This document shows, in pieces, positions 59,933 to 64,000 of a stretch of 64,000 nucleotides of DNA. This stretch comes from JBCAXA01 sp038534295. Lineage in GTDB: Bacteria > Pseudomonadota > Gammaproteobacteria > Steroidobacterales > Woeseiaceae. The position numbers were made by a program, and so were the translations under genes. Numbering within the stretch: position 1 is the stretch's first letter; every line of letters begins with the position of its first letter. Below the pieces are notes generated by a model. The model made no database searches, was not told the origin of the DNA, and saw nothing but the letters and a program-made list of their open reading frames with translations. The stretch covers positions 496,001 through 560,000 of the forward strand of contig JBCAXA010000001.1 of assembly GCA_038534295.1 (NCBI GenBank), given 5' to 3'.

Positions 59933-60859
59933 ATGCCAAAACTAGAAGCAAACGGACTTCAGATCGAATACGACGCGTTCGGCAACACCAGCGACGACGC
60001 GTTGCTGCTGATCATGGGGCTCGGCACGCAGATGACGGCATGGTCCGTGGATTTTTGCGAAACGTTGGCGGCGCACGGTCATTACGTGGTGCGATTCGAT
60101 AACCGCGATATTGGCCTGTCGACAAAACTCGAAGGTGCGCCGGCACCGAGCCGCGTTCGATACCTGCTGCACCAGGTGTTTGGTGTTCCGATCCACGCGC
60201 CTTATTCGCTGGATGACATGGCAGACGATGCCGCCGGCGTACTCGACGCGCTTGGCATTGAAGCGGCGCATATCGTCGGCGCGTCAATGGGCGGCATGAT
60301 CGCGCAGCTCATGACGGTCAACCATCCGCAGCGAGTGCGAACGCTGACGTCGCTCATGTCGTCCAGCGGCGACCCTCGCCTACCCAGTGCGCGGCCGGAC
60401 TTGGTAAGGCACATCCTGATGAATCGCCCGAACAACAATGACACCGACGCGATCCTCGCGCATATGACCAAGTCCTTGCAGCTGCTCGGCGGTGCGGGCT
60501 ACCCGCGCGACGAGTCGGAACTGCGCGCGTTTGCGAGCGCCGCGCTGGAGCGCAGTTTCTACCCGAAGGGTTTTACCCGGCAGATGGCGGCGATCGTGGC
60601 CGATGGCAGTCGTGTCCAGCGGCTCAAGACCATCCGTACACCGACGCTGGTCATCCACGGCAACGATGATCCACTGGTACCGGTGGAGTGTGGCATAGAC
60701 ACCGCCAAGCACATCGACGGCGCGCGACTCGAGATCATCGACGGCATGGGCCATGACTTGCCGCCGCAGCTCATCGCAACTCTGACATCACTGGTCGCCG
60801 ACCACACACGCAACAGCTTTGTCGCTAGTAGTCAAAAGGCCAGAGCAAACAAGAACTGA
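59933..60859 (+). CDS. Alpha/beta hydrolase
   Basis: A protein of 308 residues. Catalytic residues are visible in order: Ser in the nucleophile elbow GASMGGMIAQ (about 121-130), Asp in HGNDDPLVPVE (about 240) and His in GMGHDLPPQL (about 268). A DNRDIGLSTKL segment follows the oxyanion strand, the pattern of RdmC/aclacinomycin methylesterase-like and many uncharacterised hydrolases. It is probably a cytoplasmic carboxylesterase. It stands alone; the substrate is unknown. Confidence 0.88.
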   Translation: MPKLEANGLQIEYDAFGNTSDDALLLIMGLGTQMTAWSVDFCETLAAHGHYVVRFDNRDIGLSTKLEGAPAPSRVRYLLHQVFGVPIHAPYSLDDMADDAAGVLDALGIEAAHIVGASMGGMIAQLMTVNHPQRVRTLTSLMSSSGDPRLPSARPDLVRHILMNRPNNNDTDAILAHMTKSLQLLGGAGYPRDESELRAFASAALERSFYPKGFTRQMAAIVADGSRVQRLKTIRTPTLVIHGNDDPLVPVECGIDTAKHIDGARLEIIDGMGHDLPPQLIATLTSLVADHTRNSFVASSQKARANKN

Positions 60860-61039
60860 AGTCTTGCACGCTGTTGGTCGATCAACTCTGCGCTCGGCAG
60901 GCAGCAAGGTCACCGGCGGCAGACGCAGCTGAATCCTCGGGTGAAAATTGTTTACAAAGATTCACCGATAAAGAGGTTAGATTACACAGCCACCGCGAGA
61001 AACCGTCCGCACACCAGCCAACCACATAGGAGACCACCG

Positions 61040-61579
61040 ATGATTTACCGCCCAACGCACGCAGCCGGCCTGATTCTGTCACTGATGTTGCCGGCAACAC
61101 TTCTTGCCGACGAAAAGCTATTTGTGTTCCCTGCGGACGGTCAAACGCCTGATCAGCAAAAACAGGACGAGTATGAGTGCTATCGATGGGCTTCCGGGCA
61201 GACAGGATTTGATCCCGTGCTTGCTGCCCAGCAACCGGCACCGAGCACGAGCGACGACAGTCAGGCCGCGTCATCCGAAACCAAAGGCAATAGCACGGGC
61301 AAAGCCATTGTGAGAGGCGCCGCTGCCGGTGCTGTGGTTGCCGAAGTGACCGGTGGTGAAGCCGACGATGGCGCCGGCTACGGCGCCGCAGCAGGGCTGC
61401 TGAAATCACGCCGGAACAAAAAGCAGCAGGAAAAAGAGGCCACGCAGAAAAAAGCGCAGGCAGAGCAACAGGCCAAAGCAAAAGCAGAGGCAGAGGCAGC
61501 CGCACTCACAGCAAAACGCGACGAGTACAAACGCGCAATCACCGCGTGTCTCGAAGGGAAAGGCTACACGGTCAAATAA
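61040..61579 (+). CDS. Periplasmic glycine-zipper protein with coiled-coil tail
   Basis: A protein of 179 residues from ATG 61040, set by TAGGAGA at 61027-61033. The signal peptide is about 1-23 (ending LLADEK). A Gly/Ala-rich AAAGAVVAEVTGGEADDGAG stretch (near residues 93-112) forms the glycine-zipper. It is followed by a Lys/Gln/Ala-rich segment of about 50 residues likely to be coiled coil, and two Cys (ECYRWA and TACLEGKGY) at either end. Such proteins sit in the envelope. A membrane-inserting or outer-membrane-linked role is possible. Confidence 0.75.
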   Translation: MIYRPTHAAGLILSLMLPATLLADEKLFVFPADGQTPDQQKQDEYECYRWASGQTGFDPVLAAQQPAPSTSDDSQAASSETKGNSTGKAIVRGAAAGAVVAEVTGGEADDGAGYGAAAGLLKSRRNKKQQEKEATQKKAQAEQQAKAKAEAEAAALTAKRDEYKRAITACLEGKGYTVK

Positions 61580-61784
61580 ACGCTCGACCGGAGGGCCATG
61601 TGGCCGGCGAACGGCGGCGCACGGGGCCTAACCTTCACCGTCCACGCTAGCGCCGGTTTTCCTGACCGGTTGGACGACCGTAAGACCAGCCCTTCCTGAT
61701 CGGAGTCGCCCAAGGGGCAGGTCGTCACGTGCGTCGTAATTCGCCGCGGCCGCACCGTGCGAGGATTTGACGCGCCCCGCTGAC

Positions 61785-62087
61785 CTATTTTTTTGGCTTT
61801 CGCTCACCGAACCACAGGTTCAAGCTCTCTTCGAAAAGATCAATCGGCGCCTGAGTCGCCTTGCGCGCGGCTTTGTTGGGCAGTTCGGCCAGACCGGTTG
61901 AGATCCCCTCGCGCACGCCTTCTCTGACCTGGGCTCTCAGCAGACGCCCAAGCTCCTCCGATTTCGCGTCTATTTCCGACCAGTAGCGCGGCTTTAGATA
62001 GCGGTCAAATACCCACCACGCGCCGGCAAGCGTCAATGTGGTCGTTAACAGCGCGGTCAGGACGACCCAAAACAATGGCAACAGCAT
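61785..62087 (-). CDS. Small membrane-anchored protein of unknown function
   Basis: A protein of 100 residues with one N-terminal membrane segment (residues 5-25) and a charged helical tail that ends GERKPKK. No motif is recognised. It lies between the glycine-zipper gene and a possible small gene, on the minus strand, and reads away from neither. The 205 bases upstream of its stop (61580-61784) hold no gene that I can support. Confidence 0.6.
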   Translation of the reverse strand: MLLPLFWVVLTALLTTTLTLAGAWWVFDRYLKPRYWSEIDAKSEELGRLLRAQVREGVREGISTGLAELPNKAARKATQAPIDLFEESLNLWFGERKPKK

Positions 62088-62127
62088 AAGCCAGGAACTC
62101 GGCAGAGGATTGCCCTAATCATGAATG

Positions 62128-62149
62128 AAAAAGCCCCGCGAGCGGAGCC
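62128..62149 (-). terminator. Possible minus-strand terminator
   Basis: On the minus strand, GGCTCCG and CGGGGCT can pair (seven pairs with two wobbles, CTCG loop), followed by five U residues (complement of 62128-62132). It lies 10 bases beyond the stop of the possible minus-strand gene at 62159, which supports transcription in that direction. The stem has wobbles, so strength is uncertain. Confidence 0.5.
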
Positions 62150-62158
62150 TACGAGCCA

Positions 62159-62437
62159 TTAGTGCGCTGGGATAAATTGCGCCGAGGAGCCGATGCTCTT
62201 CGCCGCCGCGCCGTTGGCGATGACAGTTACGGGTTTCTTGGTTCGGGTCGTCTTTGGTCCCCGTTCGTCGGCGCCGACGTCCCGCTTCCCGATCAATTTA
62301 TGTAATATTATAACATTACGAGTTGCTGGGCCGGCATTGGGGCGCGGCTGCCGGCTCGGTCGGGGGTAAACGGTTGCGGCGCGTGGGACGTGGACCGTTA
62401 CCGATCGAATACTTGCGATGCGAACGGGCGCAGTCAC
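62159..62437 (-). CDS. Possible small basic protein
   Basis: An open frame of 92 residues, rich in Arg, Thr and Ala, without a recognised family. Codons in the second half (RDVGADERGPKTTRTKKP onward) look more protein-like than the first, so the true start may be internal, for instance a TTG near 62293 after the AT-rich stretch at 62302-62319. The terminator-like hairpin downstream supports a transcript. Without homologues it may be a chance frame; confidence is low. Confidence 0.3.
   Translation of the reverse strand: MTAPVRIASIRSVTVHVPRAATVYPRPSRQPRPNAGPATRNVIILHKLIGKRDVGADERGPKTTRTKKPVTVIANGAAAKSIGSSAQFIPAH
62302..62319. promoter_or_regulatory. AT-rich imperfect palindrome with minus-strand -10-like sequence
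   Basis: GTAATATTATAACATTAC is an 18-base palindrome with one mismatched pair. Read on the minus strand it contains the exact -10 consensus TATAAT. No good -35 was found 17 bases upstream. It is the most AT-rich spot in the region and may be a promoter or operator for the minus-strand frame at 62159-62437. Inference only. Confidence 0.35.
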
Positions 62438-62554
62438 TGGCTTGCGTCACCAGCTTTTTCGCGGAATTAGCGAGACGACCTCGCGTATTGATGCTCGCTC
62501 GGCACGAGTGAGCGTCTCCATGACCTGACAACAACACCCTAGGAGCCATTCACC

Positions 62555-64000
62555 ATGTTGAGGGGAATTCCGAGCGAGCGGACGCAACCAGCGACTCGCT
62601 CGTTCGGCGCCATTATTGGCGCCAGCATTGCCATCGTCGGATTGAGTTACCAAATCGCTATTGCGCAGACTGCCGGCGACGACGCAGAAGCAGACGCGAT
62701 CGACACGATTTTCGTGATCGGTGACCGCCGGGCCTACCAAGGCAACTTCGATACGCTCGAAGAACCGACCGCCATCCAACAGGTCGACCTCGAACTGATT
62801 CGCGACGTCGGCGCACTGAACCTCAACGATGCCCTCGACTTGTCGGCATCGGTTGCCCGCCAAAATAATTTCGGCGGTCTGTGGAACAGCTTCTCGATCC
62901 GCGGCTTCTCTGGCGATATCAATCTGCCGAGCGGCTTCCTCGTGAACGGCTTCAATGCCGGCCGCGGCTTTGCAGGCCCCCGCGATCTGGTCGGTATTGA
63001 GGCGGTCGATATTTTGAAAGGCCCCCGATCGGCGCTGTTCGGTCGCGGTGAACCCGGCGGCACAATCAACCTCATCACGAAACGCCCGCAGTTCAAAACG
63101 GGCGGCGATGTTCGCTTCACGCTTGGCAGCTGGTCGCAACAGCGTTTTGAAGGCGACTATCAGTCGACCGCCGGGGCCAACAACCAGTTTGGTTTCCGGT
63201 TCGTTGGATTCTATGAAGACGCCGAGAGTTTCCGCGACACGGTAGAAACCGAAAAACTCGGCTTCTATCCATCTGCGACGTGGGAAGTCACCGACAACAC
63301 CAAAGTCACGTACGAACTCGAATACACGGAGCAGGAAATCCCGTTCGACCGTGGCGTCGTGTTCAGCGAACAGTTCGGTTTTTCCCCACGCGAAACCTTC
63401 GCAGGCGAACCGGGCGACGGACCGATCGACACCGAAGTCGTCGGTCATCAGCTCGAAGTGCAGCACAACTTCTCCGAGAACTGGAGCTTGCTGGCTGGCT
63501 TTGGATTTCGCGACACGTCGTTCACCGGCAACGCGTCGGAGCCCAACTTTGGCAGCCGGCAGACCTATTTCATCGATGGCCAAACGCTGTCGCGATTCTT
63601 CCGCTTCCGCGACTTCGAGTCCGACTACACGGTGCTGCGCGCCGAACTGGCTGGCGAATTCGAGACCGGCTCGCTGCGGCACCGCCTGCTGGTCGGCGCC
63701 GACTACGACCGCTTCGAGAACAGCTTGTTCATTTTGCGGTTTCGCCCGCCCGGCATACCAGCCGGCACGGATATCGCGACGCTCGACCCGGCGACCTACT
63801 TGCTCCTCGACGTGTTCGAACCGATCTACGGGCAGTTTCCGCTGCCGATGCCCACGCCGAACACCGACCGTGACGAAGACCTGACCGGTGCGGGCATTTA
63901 CGTCCAGGATCAAATCGACATCAACGACAATCTGCAGATTCGCCTCGGGCTGCGTTTCGACGACTTCGAACAAGACCTGACAAACCAGCTTGCCTCGCCA
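62555..64000 (+). CDS. TonB-dependent siderophore-type receptor (3' truncated by window)
   Basis: The frame is open from ATG 62555 (AGGAG at 62541-62545) to the window end, 482 codons with no stop. Residues 1-37 form a signal peptide ending AIAQ. The plug domain has DALDLSASVARQNNFGG, SFSIRGFS, GIEAVDILKGPRSALFGRGE and PGGTINLITKRP, the hallmarks of siderophore receptors of the FhuA/FecA kind. The barrel begins after residue about 180 (RFTLGSWSQQRFEGDYQS). A long antisense frame (62447-63973, 508 residues) overlaps it completely and is an artefact of codon bias. The substrate is unknown; no link to the peptide cluster can be shown. Confidence 0.92.
   Translation, partial: MLRGIPSERTQPATRSFGAIIGASIAIVGLSYQIAIAQTAGDDAEADAIDTIFVIGDRRAYQGNFDTLEEPTAIQQVDLELIRDVGALNLNDALDLSASVARQNNFGGLWNSFSIRGFSGDINLPSGFLVNGFNAGRGFAGPRDLVGIEAVDILKGPRSALFGRGEPGGTINLITKRPQFKTGGDVRFTLGSWSQQRFEGDYQSTAGANNQFGFRFVGFYEDAESFRDTVETEKLGFYPSATWEVTDNTKVTYELEYTEQEIPFDRGVVFSEQFGFSPRETFAGEPGDGPIDTEVVGHQLEVQHNFSENWSLLAGFGFRDTSFTGNASEPNFGSRQTYFIDGQTLSRFFRFRDFESDYTVLRAELAGEFETGSLRHRLLVGADYDRFENSLFILRFRPPGIPAGTDIATLDPATYLLLDVFEPIYGQFPLPMPTPNTDRDEDLTGAGIYVQDQIDINDNLQIRLGLRFDDFEQDLTNQLASP

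Noticed and set aside
61564..61784. Short minus-strand frame and GC-rich repeats after the glycine-zipper gene.
   Set aside because: No start signal or family features, and the repeats are too short and irregular for a terminator or repeat element.
62447..63973. Long minus-strand frame of 508 codons.
   Set aside because: It lies antisense to a complete TonB-receptor plug and barrel start on the plus strand, which has signal peptide, ribosome-binding site and family motifs. The antisense frame has no family features.
1..64000. Mobile elements, tRNAs, CRISPR arrays.
   Set aside because: No transposase or integrase motif, no tRNA-like CCA or anticodon arrangement and no regular repeat-spacer pattern was noticed by eye; a dedicated search could still find small RNA genes.

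Overview
The window is GC-rich, gene-dense chromosomal DNA with short intergenic gaps. TonB-dependent receptors, a BaeSR-type two-component system, a PagL-like lipid A deacylase, a propeller-type sensor kinase, DUF1800/DUF1501 pairs and an exosortase-type sorting tail point to a gram-negative gammaproteobacterium, probably environmental or marine. The closer affiliation is inference. I saw no tRNA, rRNA, CRISPR array, transposase or integrase, although small RNA genes cannot be excluded by eye.

Layout. 1-1509: tail of a DUF1501-like gene, then an ECF sigma factor translationally coupled to a single-span membrane protein and a secreted TPR protein. 1582-4143: arginase and ornithine cyclodeaminase (arginine to ornithine to proline), divergent from an Lrp/AsnC regulator across an array of TAGC half-sites. 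4156-12909: an ArsR-SRPBCC fusion with its operator inside its own promoter, a MAPEG protein, an EF-hand protein, an NSS transporter, a DUF1838 protein, a sorting-tail surface protein and a DUF1800/DUF1501 pair.

12906-36306 is the most interesting part: a nonribosomal peptide cluster of about 23 kb. The left operon (minus) couples a second ornithine cyclodeaminase, a 4'-phosphopantetheinyl transferase and a TonB receptor. The middle operon (plus) holds a prolyl-carrier dehydrogenase, a proline-type adenylation enzyme and a free carrier protein (the three-gene set that makes pyrrole-2-carboxyl or dehydroprolyl starters in pyoluteorin, prodigiosin and anatoxin pathways), then an acyltransferase-3/SGNH protein, a HupE/UreJ-type metal permease and a C-A-PCP synthetase. 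The right operon (minus) holds an ABC exporter, a methyltransferase, a second C-A-PCP synthetase, a glycosyltransferase and a C-PCP-TE protein that has no adenylation domain and has cysteine in place of the usual thioesterase serine. The inferred product is a short proline/pyrrole-capped peptide that is methylated, glycosylated and possibly O-acylated, exported, and perhaps taken up again through the TonB receptor. I do not recognise this combination as a described pathway.

36386-49551: housekeeping and accessory genes, including DUF3052, MAPEG with an AraC regulator, GFA, YCII-like and DUF3365 proteins, glutaryl-CoA dehydrogenase, a GAF histidine kinase, and an SDR/CoA-transferase/uracil-DNA glycosylase operon. 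An ArsR repressor is divergent from a membrane SRPBCC protein and two tandem desaturase-like enzymes. A YHYH lipoprotein follows.

49665-64000: BaeSR and a small Cys/Pro-rich secreted protein, a PagL-like protein, a large Reg_prop sensor kinase with its NarL-type regulator, a cysteine hydrolase with a LysR regulator, several small proteins, and the first 482 codons of a siderophore-type TonB receptor running off the right edge.
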